Source: an uncultured Coriobacteriaceae bacterium
GTDB lineage: Bacteria; Actinomycetota; Coriobacteriia; Coriobacteriales; QAMH01
Direction of reading: 5' to 3'
Length of the DNA stretch: 48,162 bases
NCBI GenBank assembly: GCA_900544245.1
Contig: UQUH01000009.1
Span: 1 to 48,162, forward strand
This document shows, piece by piece, positions 32,735-41,502 of this stretch (its first letter is position 1; each line of letters begins with the position of its first letter). The translations under genes and the position numbers were made by a program. The notes below the pieces were generated by a model that made no database searches, was not told the origin of the DNA, and worked only from the letters and a program-made list of their open reading frames with translations.

Positions 32735-34123
32735 ATGGCACTCCAGGCAGCTTTCATCGTTCCCCATCCCCCTCTTATCGTCCCGGCCGTCGGTCGCGGC
32801 AGGGAGGAGGAAATCCGCACCACCATTGACGCGTATGATGAGGTGGCGCGGCAGATTGCGGAGCTCGCACCCCAGACGATCATCGTAACCTCGCCGCATG
32901 CGACGGCGTACCAGGATTATTTCCACATCTCCCCCGGCACGGAGGCGCATGGTGACATGCGCCGCTTCGATGCGCGCGATGCCGACCTTTCGTGCGCCTA
33001 CGATACCGAGCTTGCTGGTCGCATCGCGCAACTTGCCGCGGACGAGGGCTTTCCCGCCGGAACCGACTACGAGCGTGACCCGTCGATTGACCACGCAACG
33101 TACATCCCGCTCTATTTCGTGGACAAGTTCTATCGCGATTACGAAGTGGTGCGCGTTGGCCTGTCCGGGTACGGGCCCATCGAGCACTATCATCTCGGAC
33201 AACTCGTCGCGAAAGCCGTCGACGAACTTGGCCGCCGCGCCGTCCTCGTCGCGAGCGGCGACCTTTCGCACAAGCTCACGCACGACGGTCCCTATGGCTT
33301 CGCGCCGGAAGGCCCCGCCTTCGACGAACAAATCACCGAGGCTATGGCCCAGGGGGACTTCATGAGAATCCTGGGCTTTGACGAGACATTCTGCGACAAG
33401 GCAGCGGAATGCGGCCTGCGTTCGTTCCAGATCATGGCCGGAGCTCTCGACGGCAAGGACGTCGACGCGCGGTTGCTTTCCTACGAAGGACCCTTCGGCG
33501 TCGGGTATGCCGTGGCATCGTTCATCGTAACTGGCGATGACGACGGGAGGTGCTTCGCGAAGCGCTACGAGGAAGAGGAGCGCGAGCGGGTACGCGCGAA
33601 GCGTGCGGGCGAAGATCCCTACGTCGCCCTCGCCCGTGCCAGCGTCGAGCACTTCGTGCGCCACCATACGCCCCTCGAGCGCCCCGACGGGCTTCCCGAG
33701 GAGATGCTCACGCAGCGTGCCGGAGTGTTCGTGTCCCTGCACGAGCACGGTCGCCTGCGTGGCTGTATCGGCACCATCGGCCCCGCGACCCGCTGCATTG
33801 CCGACGAGATCATACGAAACGGCATATCGGCGTGTAGCGAGGACCCGCGCTTCGAACCGGTACGAGAATCCGAACTCGACCAACTCGAGATAAGTGTCGA
33901 CGTGCTTGGTGAGCCACAGGATATCGACTCGACAGACGAACTCGACCCTCAACGCTATGGCGTCATCGTGACGAATGCCGGTCGTCGCGGCCTGTTGCTA
34001 CCGATGCTCGACGGCGTGGACACGATCGAGGAGCAGATAGCCATCGCCAAGCGCAAGGCAGGCATCGGCGACTACGAACCAGGCACCATCCTCCAGCGCT
34101 TCGAGGTCGTCCGTCACGAATGA
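32735..34123 (+). CDS. AmmeMemoRadiSam proteins B and A fused (Memo-like dioxygenase fold + AMMECR1)
   Basis: 462 residues. Residues 1-270 are a LigB-type extradiol dioxygenase/MEMO1 fold with probable metal ligands H11 (VPHPP), H55 (SPHA) and SGDLSH near 178. Residues about 290-460 are an AMMECR1 domain with the hallmark LRGCIGTIGP segment. The B-A fusion plus a downstream radical SAM gene makes the complete AmmeMemoRadiSam set, whose biochemical function is still unclear. Strong AAGGAGGT ribosome site. The stop lies inside a palindrome (34119-34153) and amrS starts 46 bases later. Confidence 0.93.
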   Translation: MALQAAFIVPHPPLIVPAVGRGREEEIRTTIDAYDEVARQIAELAPQTIIVTSPHATAYQDYFHISPGTEAHGDMRRFDARDADLSCAYDTELAGRIAQLAADEGFPAGTDYERDPSIDHATYIPLYFVDKFYRDYEVVRVGLSGYGPIEHYHLGQLVAKAVDELGRRAVLVASGDLSHKLTHDGPYGFAPEGPAFDEQITEAMAQGDFMRILGFDETFCDKAAECGLRSFQIMAGALDGKDVDARLLSYEGPFGVGYAVASFIVTGDDDGRCFAKRYEEEERERVRAKRAGEDPYVALARASVEHFVRHHTPLERPDGLPEEMLTQRAGVFVSLHEHGRLRGCIGTIGPATRCIADEIIRNGISACSEDPRFEPVRESELDQLEISVDVLGEPQDIDSTDELDPQRYGVIVTNAGRRGLLLPMLDGVDTIEEQIAIAKRKAGIGDYEPGTILQRFEVVRHE

Positions 34124-34153
34124 GACGGGTTTGTCAAACCAGCTCGTCTCGTT
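34119..34153. repeat. TGAGACG/CGTCTCG palindrome between AmrBA and AmrS
   Basis: AATGAGACG (34119-34127) pairs with CGTCTCGTT (34145-34153, one G-U), with a nested GGTTT/AAACC stem. It overlaps the stop codon upstream and ends near the ribosome site of the next gene, so it could tune expression within the operon. Confidence 0.6.
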
Positions 34154-34169
34154 TCGCGGAGGAGGTTCC

Positions 34170-34889
34170 ATGAAGGTAACGGCACTTGCGCTTGACCCCA
34201 TAGAGAAGAAGCCCCTGGCGCGCTACAAACCGGGCTCGATGATACTGTCGGTGGGAGGCCTGGGGTGCACGATGCGTTGCCCCTGGTGCCAGAACCACAC
34301 GATTGCCCAACCCGAGGACCCGGCCCTCGTTCCCGTGCGCGAGATGAGCATCGATGAGCTCGTGGAGAAGGCAAGGGCCCTTGTGGACGAGGGAAACATC
34401 GGCCTTGCCTATACCTATAACGAGCCGCTCGTGCACTGGCGCGAGGTGGTCGAATGTGCGCGGGCAGTACACGAGGCCGAACTCGACAACGTCTTGGTCA
34501 CCAACGGCCTCATCGCTGCGGACAAGCTCGAACAGCTCCTCCCCCACATCGATGCCTACAACATCGACCTCAAGGGCTTCGACCAATCCGTGTACGACAT
34601 CACCGGCGGCAAGCTCGAGACGGTAAAGAACACGATAGAACGTGCAAACGAGGATGCCCATGTCGAGGTAACGACGCTGCTCATCCCCGGCCTCAACGAT
34701 GACATGGAGTTACTCGAAGAGGAAGCCACCTGGCTCGCGAGCGTGAACCCGGACATACCCCTGCATCTCACGCGCTTCTTTCCCCAGTATCGCTATGCAG
34801 ATCGCCCCGCAACGCCCCTGGAGACACTCCACGAGGCCCAGGAGGTCGCCAGCAGACACCTCAACGACGTGCTCCTGGGAAATGTGTAG
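34170..34889 (+). CDS. amrS: AmmeMemoRadiSam system radical SAM enzyme
   Basis: 239 residues, short for the family (often 330 or more) because the N-terminal lead is missing. The cluster motif C33-X3-C37-X2-C40 (CTMRCPWCQNHTI) and the following AYTYNEPLVHW, NGLIAADKLEQL and YNIDLKGF segments match AmrS/pyruvate-formate-lyase-activase-like proteins. The start is the ATG behind a perfect AGGAGG, so the shortness is genuine. The partner AmrB-AmrA fusion is just upstream; the system presumably modifies a molecule by radical chemistry with AMMECR1 and Memo-like partners. Confidence 0.9.
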   Translation: MKVTALALDPIEKKPLARYKPGSMILSVGGLGCTMRCPWCQNHTIAQPEDPALVPVREMSIDELVEKARALVDEGNIGLAYTYNEPLVHWREVVECARAVHEAELDNVLVTNGLIAADKLEQLLPHIDAYNIDLKGFDQSVYDITGGKLETVKNTIERANEDAHVEVTTLLIPGLNDDMELLEEEATWLASVNPDIPLHLTRFFPQYRYADRPATPLETLHEAQEVASRHLNDVLLGNV

Positions 34890-34900
34890 AAGGCGCGTTA

Positions 34901-35074
34901 GGAGCAGCCAGCACGCGCCGGGCGATGCCCCGATTGCAGAAGCGAAGAAAACGCGAAGCGATCTTGCGAGGACTGTTTGAGCGCGCCGATCTTGCGCGCG
35001 AGTTCCGCAGCAGCTGAGCGTTTTCGAGCTTCGGGGGCAATCGACTGGCAAGCCCAGCGCGTGCTGGCTGCTCC
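34901..35074. other. Long imperfect inverted repeat, possible structured RNA or MITE-like element
   Basis: Perfect 17-bp terminal inverted repeats (34901-34917 and 35058-35074, GGAGCAGCCAGCACGCG) with further pairing inside: CGATTGC with GCAATCG and AAAACGC with GCGTTTT. The interior has a direct repeat CGATCTTGCG. No reading frame fits. It lies between amrS and a tRNA-Ser gene and is followed by TTTT. It could be a folded transcript or a small transposon remnant. Confidence 0.6.
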
Positions 35075-35085
35075 TTTTGGGTGGT

Positions 35086-35112
35086 AAAAAGGGGCCGCGA
35101 TTGCGGCCCCTT
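35086..35112 (-). terminator. Terminator of tRNA-Ser (GGA)
   Basis: AAGGGGCCGC / GCGGCCCCTT stem with a 4-base loop, followed on the minus strand by a run of T (35090-35086). It lies 11 bases past the tRNA end. Confidence 0.9.
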
Positions 35113-35123
35113 CGGGTTCATGC

Positions 35124-35216
35124 TGGCGGAGGGATAGGGATTTGAACCCTAGGTACCGCTCTAAACGGCACACACGATTTCCAATCGTGCTCCTTAAGCC
35201 ACTCGGACATCCCTCC
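35124..35216 (-). tRNA. tRNA-Ser (GGA)
   Basis: 93 bases with long variable arm; acceptor GGAGGGA with TCCCTCC, anticodon loop TTGGAAA giving GGA, encoded CCA at 35126-35124. Confidence 0.96.
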
Positions 35217-35265
35217 GCATGTACTTAGCCGCGCCCTTACGGCGCGGTTTGCTAGTATAGCAAAC

Positions 35266-36228
35266 TCACGCGTGCTCTTCGAGAGCAAGTTCCACGAGCA
35301 TGCGACAGAGCGCGCCGAAGGAGATGCCAACCTTAGCCGCAGTATCAGGCAATAGCGAAGTCGACGTCATGCCGGGCAGGGTGTTCGTCTCGATCACCCA
35401 ACACTCCCCCTCATCGTCAACCATGATGTCCGTACGCGAGACCCCCCGGCATCCGAGGGCCTCGTGTGCACGCAGCGCGGCCTCTTGACATGCTGCCGTC
35501 GTGCGCTCGTCGAGGCGGGCGGGAATGATGTGCTTGGACCCACCAGCGGCATACTTCGCCGTGAAATCATAGGACGTGCTGTCTCCCTGCGGAACGATCT
35601 CGATGACGGGAAGCGCCTCGAGGGAGGCATTGCCGAGGACGGCCACCGTCGTCTCCGTACCCTTTACGAACCTCTCCACGATAACCGTGTCGTCAAAGGT
35701 GAAGGCGTCCTCGATAGCCATCTCGAGGTCCGTTTGCCCCTCGACGATGAAGACACCGAGAGACGAGCCCTCATGAGCCGCCTTCACGACCACCTTCTCG
35801 CCGAGTTTCTCGATAATCGCACGAGCATCATGGTCCTTGCCGGCGTGCAGGGTGACCCATGGAGACGTCTTCAGCCCCACGGCGTCGTATATGACCTTGG
35901 AACGGGCCTTGTCCATCGCGAGTGCACTCGCGAGAACTCCCGACCCCGTGTAGGGAATGCCCAGGAGCTCGCAAAACCCCTGCATGCAACCGTCTTCGCC
36001 ACCCTTTCCGTGCAGCGCCAGAAAGATGACCGTGGGATCTGCCTCGATGATCTTCTGGAGGGCACCATCTTGTCCGGTGTCAACCTCCATGACGTCGAAA
36101 CCCTCCTCGCGCAGCGCATCGGCGCAGGCAGCGCCCGACCTGAGCGATATTTCACGCTCGCCGCTTGTACCACCCTTGAGCAAGACGATCCTCGTTACTG
36201 CCGGTTCACACGGTTTGGTGGTAATCAT
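35266..36228 (-). CDS. ddl: D-alanine--D-alanine ligase
   Basis: 320 residues. ATP-grasp enzyme making the D-Ala-D-Ala dipeptide of peptidoglycan precursors. Seen are LLKGGTSGEREISLRSG near the N-terminus, ALHGKGGEDGCMQGFCELLG (73-92), PYTGSG, the KAAHEGSSLGV grasp loop and the C-terminal CWVIETNTLPGMTSTSLLP motif. The Y of PYTGSG followed by EG-SLG-like residues points to the D-Ala rather than D-Lac type. Length is normal. Divergent from rlmN. Confidence 0.94.
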   Translation of the reverse strand: MITTKPCEPAVTRIVLLKGGTSGEREISLRSGAACADALREEGFDVMEVDTGQDGALQKIIEADPTVIFLALHGKGGEDGCMQGFCELLGIPYTGSGVLASALAMDKARSKVIYDAVGLKTSPWVTLHAGKDHDARAIIEKLGEKVVVKAAHEGSSLGVFIVEGQTDLEMAIEDAFTFDDTVIVERFVKGTETTVAVLGNASLEALPVIEIVPQGDSTSYDFTAKYAAGGSKHIIPARLDERTTAACQEAALRAHEALGCRGVSRTDIMVDDEGECWVIETNTLPGMTSTSLLPDTAAKVGISFGALCRMLVELALEEHA

Positions 36229-36313
36229 GTTGTCCTCTCATGGAGCATCGGAGCGGTTCGACGCGCAAAATGGTATCGTAATGGCCGCCGCCACGTCCAG
36301 ACAAGGTTTGCCC

Positions 36314-37372
36314 ATGCAGAAAAAGCGCGACATGATGTCCCTCTCGCACCAGGAGCTCGAGCAGCTCATGGACGAGCTCGGCCAACCTCGTTTCAGGGTT
36401 AGGCAAATCGAGGAGTGGCTCTACGCCCGTGGCGCAAAGATTATCTCAAATTTAGATAATCTTCCCCTATCACTTCGCTCCCAGCTGGATGCGCGGTTCT
36501 TCATCGGTTCGCTTGACCTCATTACTCGACAGGTTTCGGAGGATGGGACGAGAAAGTACCTTTTCGAGCTATCTGACGGGGCATGCATCGAGACGGTTGG
36601 CATCCCCTCCGCGGATGAAAAGCACTTGACGGTATGCTTCTCTTCCCAAGCGGGATGCCCCATGGGATGCGCCTTTTGCGCGACGGGTCGTGCTGGATTT
36701 GTCCGCAACCTGTCAAGCGGTGAGATGTACGATCAGGTCAGGCTCGTTGCCGATGACTTCGGCATACGCGTGAGCAACGTCGTCTGCATGGGGCAGGGCG
36801 AGCCCTTCCTCAATTACGACGAGGTTCTCGAGGCGCTTCGCCGTATGAACGCGAAGCTGGGTCTTGGTATCGGGGCACGACACATGACCGTTTCGACATG
36901 TGGTTTGCTGGATGGCATAGAGCGCTTCTCCACCGAGCCCGAGCAGTTTACGCTCGCCATATCTTTACATGCGGCAATCCAGGACACACGTGATTCCCTC
37001 ATGCCGGGTGTTTCGAATATATCTATCGACAGTCTGAAAGAGGCGATAAGGCATTACGGAGAGGTTACCGGAAGGCGACCATCTCTCGAGTATGCTCCGA
37101 TCAAGGGGATTAACGATGATGACGAGCATATCGAGGCGCTTGTAGAGTTTTGCAAAGGCATGCTCTGTCACGTCAACCTCATCCCACTTAATCCGGTGAC
37201 ACCTGGCAAGCATGGTGATGGCATGATGGAGCCATCGAGCAGTATTTCACACATATCAAATGTGCTAAGTGCGCGGGGTATCGAAAACTCGATACGAAAG
37301 TCGCGCGGAAAAGACATTGACGGAGCCTGTGGTCAGCTCCGTCAGCGTTTAGAAAGTAGTATGTCGTCCTGA
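36314..37372 (+). CDS. rlmN: 23S rRNA (adenine(2503)-C(2))-methyltransferase
   Basis: 352 residues. Radical SAM enzyme methylating A2503 of 23S rRNA and A37 of some tRNAs. The cluster motif is C115-X3-C119-X2-C122 (CPMGCAFC). The methyl-carrying cysteine lies in the C-terminal DIDGACGQL segment (Cys near 342). CMGQGEPFLNYD replaces the usual MGMGEPLxN. Start chosen at ATG preceded by AAGG; an in-frame ATG 33 bases upstream has no ribosome site. Convergent with parB. Confidence 0.93.
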   Translation: MQKKRDMMSLSHQELEQLMDELGQPRFRVRQIEEWLYARGAKIISNLDNLPLSLRSQLDARFFIGSLDLITRQVSEDGTRKYLFELSDGACIETVGIPSADEKHLTVCFSSQAGCPMGCAFCATGRAGFVRNLSSGEMYDQVRLVADDFGIRVSNVVCMGQGEPFLNYDEVLEALRRMNAKLGLGIGARHMTVSTCGLLDGIERFSTEPEQFTLAISLHAAIQDTRDSLMPGVSNISIDSLKEAIRHYGEVTGRRPSLEYAPIKGINDDDEHIEALVEFCKGMLCHVNLIPLNPVTPGKHGDGMMEPSSSISHISNVLSARGIENSIRKSRGKDIDGACGQLRQRLESSMSS

Positions 37373-37373
37373 C

Positions 37374-38222
37374 CTAGCTAATCAAGTTGAATATCCTCTG
37401 TAGGTCATCTTCGTCCTTGAACTCGATTTCGATTCTGTTCTTGCCACGAGACGACTTGATGCGCACCTGGGTATCAAGTTCCCTTCGCAGTTGTTTTGCA
37501 ACAAGCTTGTAAGAACGGGGTAAGGGAGCACGTTTTGCGCGTTCCGTCGAACCAGATGCTACGAGTCGCGCGATGTTTTCGGCATCGCGAACCGTCAGGT
37601 GCTCCGCAATGATTTTGTCAGCGAGGTTAGTGCGCTTCTCTTCCTCGGGAATGGAAAGGATCGCTCGTGCGTGACCAGCAGTCAGCGCTCCGTCATATAC
37701 GTAATCCTGCACTTGTTTTGGCAGATCAAGCAGACGAAGCGAATTGGCAACAGCCGAACGTGATTTCGAAACGGCAGCGGCAAGCTCGGCCTGCGTCAAA
37801 TCACCCTTCGCCATTAGGTCCTTGTAACCTCGAGCCTCTTCCATTGCATTCAAATCAGAACGCTGTAGGTTCTCGACAAGTGCGATTCTGAGAGCCTGTT
37901 CGTCGTCCATTTCGACAATCCGAACCGGAACTGATTCTAATCCTGCTATCTTGCTCGCCTGCCAACGCCTTTCACCCGCAACAATCTGATACTTTCCATC
38001 TTTAGGACGCACGATTATTGCTTGGAGGAGGCCTTCTTTACGAATCGAATCTGCAAGGTTGGCAAGCTCTTCCTCGTCAAAGGCCTTACGAGGTTGATCT
38101 GGATTTGGTTGAATCTCTGCTATCGCAAGTTCCTCTTGCGTTGTTCCACTTCCCGATTCCATGGAAGCATCTGCAATAAGAGCACTTAAACCCTTACCGA
38201 GTCCACCTTTTTTCGTAGCCAT
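37374..38222 (-). CDS. parB: Chromosome partitioning protein ParB
   Basis: 282 residues. N-terminal KGGLGKGLSALI, the CTP-binding GERRWQASKIAGL block, a central helix-turn-helix (LTQAELAAAVSKSRSAVANSLRLL) for parS binding, and a C-terminal dimer domain. The operon order parA-parB with a 13-bp gap is standard. It binds the parS sites identified at 39130, 39168 and 23929. Confidence 0.96.
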   Translation of the reverse strand: MATKKGGLGKGLSALIADASMESGSGTTQEELAIAEIQPNPDQPRKAFDEEELANLADSIRKEGLLQAIIVRPKDGKYQIVAGERRWQASKIAGLESVPVRIVEMDDEQALRIALVENLQRSDLNAMEEARGYKDLMAKGDLTQAELAAAVSKSRSAVANSLRLLDLPKQVQDYVYDGALTAGHARAILSIPEEEKRTNLADKIIAEHLTVRDAENIARLVASGSTERAKRAPLPRSYKLVAKQLRRELDTQVRIKSSRGKNRIEIEFKDEDDLQRIFNLIS

Positions 38223-38235
38223 GTGCCCCTCCGTC

Positions 38236-39051
38236 TCAGCTGCACTTCTTGTATCGTTTGATTACCTCTTTTGCGAGGTCTCTATAAGCCTCGGCCCCTT
38301 TTCCGTTGGGCTCATATTCAGTGATGGGTTCACCGTAGCTCGGTGCTTCGGAAATGCGAACGGTACGTGGAATTCGCGTTTTGAAAACCTTGTCACCAAA
38401 TACGTTTTCAACTTCTTTCGCAACGTCCTTGGAGAGAGTTGTGCGTTTGTCATACATTGTGATTACAACACCAAAGACATCGAGGTTCGGGTTAATGCGC
38501 TTTTTGACCATATTCATTGAATCGATGATTTTTGACAATCCTTCAAGCGCATAAAACTCACATTGAATAGGAATGATGAGCTTATCGGCCGCAGCAAGTG
38601 CGTTTACCGTTAGTAATCCAAGGGATGGTGGGCAGTCAACCAATATGAAATCAAACTCATCCTTGATGTCCTTGAGTGCATCGCTAAGACGAAACTCCCT
38701 GGCGATTTCATCGACGAGTTTGGTCTCGGCTCCAGCAAGGTCAATTGTCGCAGGAAGTAACCATACGTTTTTTGTCTTGATTTCGCTAATCGCATCTTCT
38801 GTTTTAACATCGTCATCAACAAGACAGTTGTATGTGCTTATTTCACATTGCGTCTTGTCATAACCGACACCAGTCGTTGCATTACCCTGTGCATCAAGAT
38901 CGACAAGAAGCACCTTGTATTTCTTCTCACCTAACGCTGCGGCAAGGTTTACGGCAGTCGTCGATTTACCTACTCCACCCTTTTGATTGATGACTGCTAG
39001 AACAACAGGGTTTCTAGACGCATCTTTCCTTTTCGCCTCTTTGAATTCCAC
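38236..39051 (-). CDS. parA: Chromosome partitioning ATPase ParA (Soj)
   Basis: 271 residues. Deviant Walker A KGGVGKSTTAVN at about 24-35 and FILVDCPPSLG define the ParA/MinD family. GTG start with AAAGGAAC before it; other candidate starts lie further inside. Unlike plasmid ParA, it has only a short pre-domain, the chromosomal Soj type. The two perfect parS sites lie just upstream. Base composition is lower in GC than most of the window. Confidence 0.96.
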   Translation of the reverse strand: MEFKEAKRKDASRNPVVLAVINQKGGVGKSTTAVNLAAALGEKKYKVLLVDLDAQGNATTGVGYDKTQCEISTYNCLVDDDVKTEDAISEIKTKNVWLLPATIDLAGAETKLVDEIAREFRLSDALKDIKDEFDFILVDCPPSLGLLTVNALAAADKLIIPIQCEFYALEGLSKIIDSMNMVKKRINPNLDVFGVVITMYDKRTTLSKDVAKEVENVFGDKVFKTRIPRTVRISEAPSYGEPITEYEPNGKGAEAYRDLAKEVIKRYKKCS

Positions 39052-39129
39052 GTCGTTCCTTTCTAATGTTCTCTACTCATCGACCAAACAAAGCAAGTTT
39101 GATTCACAATATACACTACTTCTTGTTCA

Positions 39130-39145
39130 TGTTTCACGTGAAACA
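39130..39145. promoter_or_regulatory. parS site 1 (perfect)
   Basis: TGTTTCACGTGAAACA, exact consensus, in the gap between rsmG and parA. Confidence 0.95.
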
Positions 39146-39160
39146 ATTTGCTCCGACCTC

Positions 39161-39190
39161 CTCTGAATGTTTCACGTGAAACATTCAGAG
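39161..39190. promoter_or_regulatory. parS site 2 within a 30-bp perfect palindrome
   Basis: The consensus TGTTTCACGTGAAACA is at 39168-39183; symmetry extends to 39161-39190. It begins 7 bases after the rsmG stop, so the hairpin may also terminate the rpmH-to-rsmG transcript. Confidence 0.95.
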
Positions 39191-39196
39191 AAATTA

Positions 39197-39868
39197 TCAT
39201 GTAAGTGGTTTTTTCTGAGCCATTCCATTTCGTCTTGGCAGTTTTATTGTCGGTTTCCCAACCTTCTTGAAAACAAGAATGTTTCTCTCGTACGTCTCAC
39301 CAATATATAGATGTCTGCTCGAAATCATCTCTAGTCCGAGCTTCTTCGCAATCCTGTTACCTTCTTCGATACTTCTTTCATCTTCCTTCCCCCTAAGGGC
39401 AATGAACTCACCATGGGAAACCAGAAGGGGTGTGGCTAACTCAAGAACGGTTGGAAGCGAGGAGACAGCTCTTGCAATGACGGTGTGAAATTTCTCGCCT
39501 ACCTCCAGAGCCAGTTCTTCGCTTCTAATCCCTCTTACTTGAATCACGTTCGATAAATTGAGTTCATCAATCATTTCCTGAACAGCTCGAGCTTTCTTTT
39601 GTACGGAATCAATAAGAACACCTGTTCGCCCTGAGGCGATTGCCAGGGGAACTCCGGGAAAACCTCCTCCTGTCCCTATGTCAAGAAATAGCCCGTCCTG
39701 TGATGTGAACTCATCTATACAGGAAAGGGAATCTTCTATATGAAGAAGCATTCCCTTTTCTCTTGTCTCAATCCTTGTCAGATTGAGCTCTTTATTCTTT
39801 TCTATGACTAAATCAAGATACGCTTGTATCTTTTTTTGCTTGTCTGTGTCTAGAGTCTCGAATATCAT
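39197..39868 (-). CDS. rsmG: 16S rRNA (guanine(527)-N7)-methyltransferase
   Basis: 223 residues. SAM-binding motif DIGTGGGFPGVPLAI near 62-76, LIDSVQKKARAVQEM near 86-100, and VIARAVSSLPTVLEL. Methylates G527 of 16S rRNA. Overlaps the stop of jag by 4 bp (ATGA, 39865-39868). MnmE/MnmG, which stand here in many firmicutes, are absent, as typical for actinobacteria. Confidence 0.95.
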   Translation of the reverse strand: MIFETLDTDKQKKIQAYLDLVIEKNKELNLTRIETREKGMLLHIEDSLSCIDEFTSQDGLFLDIGTGGGFPGVPLAIASGRTGVLIDSVQKKARAVQEMIDELNLSNVIQVRGIRSEELALEVGEKFHTVIARAVSSLPTVLELATPLLVSHGEFIALRGKEDERSIEEGNRIAKKLGLEMISSRHLYIGETYERNILVFKKVGKPTIKLPRRNGMAQKKPLT

Positions 39869-40434
39869 GCCGGCGCGACGACGACATGCCTATTGGGCTC
39901 TTCACCAACCGAGTAGGTCTCGACACGTTCGTCATCGCGAAGCGCCATGTGGACGAGACGGCGCTCGTACGGATTCATGGGACGTAGACTAACCTCTCTG
40001 TCCTGACGATCGGCACGTGAGGCGGCGGAATAGGCAAGAGATTCGATTTTCTGTCGCTGCCTGTGCTTGTAGCTTTCAACATCGATGGTAACGGGATATC
40101 TATATCCGAGCTTCCGATTCGTGATGTTGGAGACAAGCGTTTGTATAGCATCAAGCGTGTGACCTCTTCTGCCAATCAGAATGGCCAAGTCACCACCTAC
40201 GACATCGAGGATGATCTCCTGATCATCACCTTCGTATTCGTTGATTTCAGCGCCTTCTGCATCGAAGTGGGCGAGGATCGTTCGTAGAACCTCAATGGCT
40301 GTATCGGCTACTTCGTCAAGGTCCTCTTCGCTTCTTTCCTCGACTGACGAATCATCTTCGATTGCTTCGTCGAGTATTTCCTCGTCAGTTTCCTCAATCT
40401 CGGGATTCTGCTCGTTTTCGAATTCCTCGTTCAT
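39865..40434 (-). CDS. jag: Jag/KhpB family RNA-binding protein
   Basis: 189 residues. An acidic low-complexity head (ENEQNPEIEETDEEILDEAI), a KH domain (about 70-125; VVGGDLAILIGRRGHTLDAI with the GxxG-like loop GRRG), then an R3H domain (RADRQDREVSLRPMNPYERR). Start ATG behind GGAGG, overlapping YidC's end by none (14 bp). KhpB proteins bind small RNAs and mRNAs; the gene is next to yidC as in most bacteria. Confidence 0.93.
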   Translation of the reverse strand: MNEEFENEQNPEIEETDEEILDEAIEDDSSVEERSEEDLDEVADTAIEVLRTILAHFDAEGAEINEYEGDDQEIILDVVGGDLAILIGRRGHTLDAIQTLVSNITNRKLGYRYPVTIDVESYKHRQRQKIESLAYSAASRADRQDREVSLRPMNPYERRLVHMALRDDERVETYSVGEEPNRHVVVAPA

Positions 40435-40448
40435 GAGATTCCTCCACA

Positions 40449-41219
40449 TTAGTGTTTCTTCGTGGGACGCTTCTTCTTTTCGCGGCGCTCGACATTTACC
40501 TTGATGGGTTTGGCGGGTGCTGCCTCTTCCTTTTCCGCAGCCTCCTTTTTAAGTATGCGCTGCGTAATGAGTTGTTGCGCAAGGCCAAAGGCGGAGGAAA
40601 GCGCCCAATACAACATGACGCCTGCCGGCGAGATGAAGGACATCCAAATGAACATGATGCCCATGAGGCCAAGCATCATGGTCATCTGGCTCTTGTTTTG
40701 CTGGTTTTGCCTCAGCTGTATGAGCATGGGAGCAATGGAAAGCCCAATGAACAAGAGCATGAAGATGATGTATGGAATGGCATAGGTCACACCCTGGTTA
40801 AAAGCATCAGGTACCGTTTGAGTTAGATTCGGAAGAATGTTATAGAAACTGATCGCCAGATCTCCACCTGCATATTGACCAATCTTGTCACGGAGCACCT
40901 GGAACAAGATGATGAAGATGGGCATCTGGATGAGCATGGGAAGACACCCGGCAAGGGGATTGAATCCCGTTTCCTGGTAGAGCTTCTGCATCTCCTGTTG
41001 AATTTTTACCTGATCACCAGCATATAACGTCTGAATTTCCTGCATTCTTGGTTGTACCTGTTGCATTTGGAAACTCGACTTGAGCTGCTTCCTTTGAAGG
41101 GGAAAGAGAAGCAGGCGAATGATCAGGGTCACGATGATAATGGCAAGACCCCAGTCACCAACAAGCTTGGCAAGCTCATATAAAACCGACGCGCAGCCGT
41201 TAAGAATTCCATCCCACAT
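40449..41219 (-). CDS. yidC: YidC/Oxa1 membrane protein insertase
   Basis: 256 residues, five membrane segments in the YidC order: 22-45 (GLAIIIVTLIIRLLLFPLQ), two central helices with the conserved GCLPMLIQMPIFIILF, and the last two (SQMTMMLGLMGIMFIWMSFI, AGVMLYWALSSAFG). It lacks the long periplasmic domain, as in Gram-positives, and has a very basic Lys-rich tail (KKKRPTKKH). The catalytic-groove Arg is within LLLFPLQRKQ. Start ATG at the hydrophobic N-terminus; no lipobox is seen. Confidence 0.95.
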   Translation of the reverse strand: MWDGILNGCASVLYELAKLVGDWGLAIIIVTLIIRLLLFPLQRKQLKSSFQMQQVQPRMQEIQTLYAGDQVKIQQEMQKLYQETGFNPLAGCLPMLIQMPIFIILFQVLRDKIGQYAGGDLAISFYNILPNLTQTVPDAFNQGVTYAIPYIIFMLLFIGLSIAPMLIQLRQNQQNKSQMTMMLGLMGIMFIWMSFISPAGVMLYWALSSAFGLAQQLITQRILKKEAAEKEEAAPAKPIKVNVERREKKKRPTKKH

Positions 41220-41253
41220 AAATACTAGCCTCTCGACTGTTGATAATCACAAA

Positions 41254-41502
41254 TTACGGCACCGGATCATACCCACCCGGATGCCAGGGATGACAGCGGC
41301 AGATTCTCTTTATCGCCATCCATGACCCCTTGATAAACCCGTAGCGCTGAAGTGCAATCATAGCGTATTCAGAGCAAGTAGGCACGTAACGGCATGAAGG
41401 GGGGAACATCGGAGATATATATTTCCGGTAAAAGTTCACCAAGGCGATGGCTCCTCGCTTCGGAAAACCGAGAACGACTTGTATGGGCTTAGGCGCTCTC
41501 AT
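41254..41502 (-). CDS. yidD: Membrane protein insertion efficiency factor YidD
   Basis: 82 residues. Core FYRKYISPMFPPSCRYVPTC (about 23-42) and CRCHPWHPGGYDPVP at the end are the YidD signature (about 70-residue family). Overlaps the rnpA gene end by 14 bases, 34 bp before yidC. Confidence 0.94.
   Translation of the reverse strand: MRAPKPIQVVLGFPKRGAIALVNFYRKYISPMFPPSCRYVPTCSEYAMIALQRYGFIKGSWMAIKRICRCHPWHPGGYDPVP

Noticed and set aside
32003..33952. Antisense frame of 412 codons opposite AmrBA
   Set aside because: Shadow frame in high-GC DNA.
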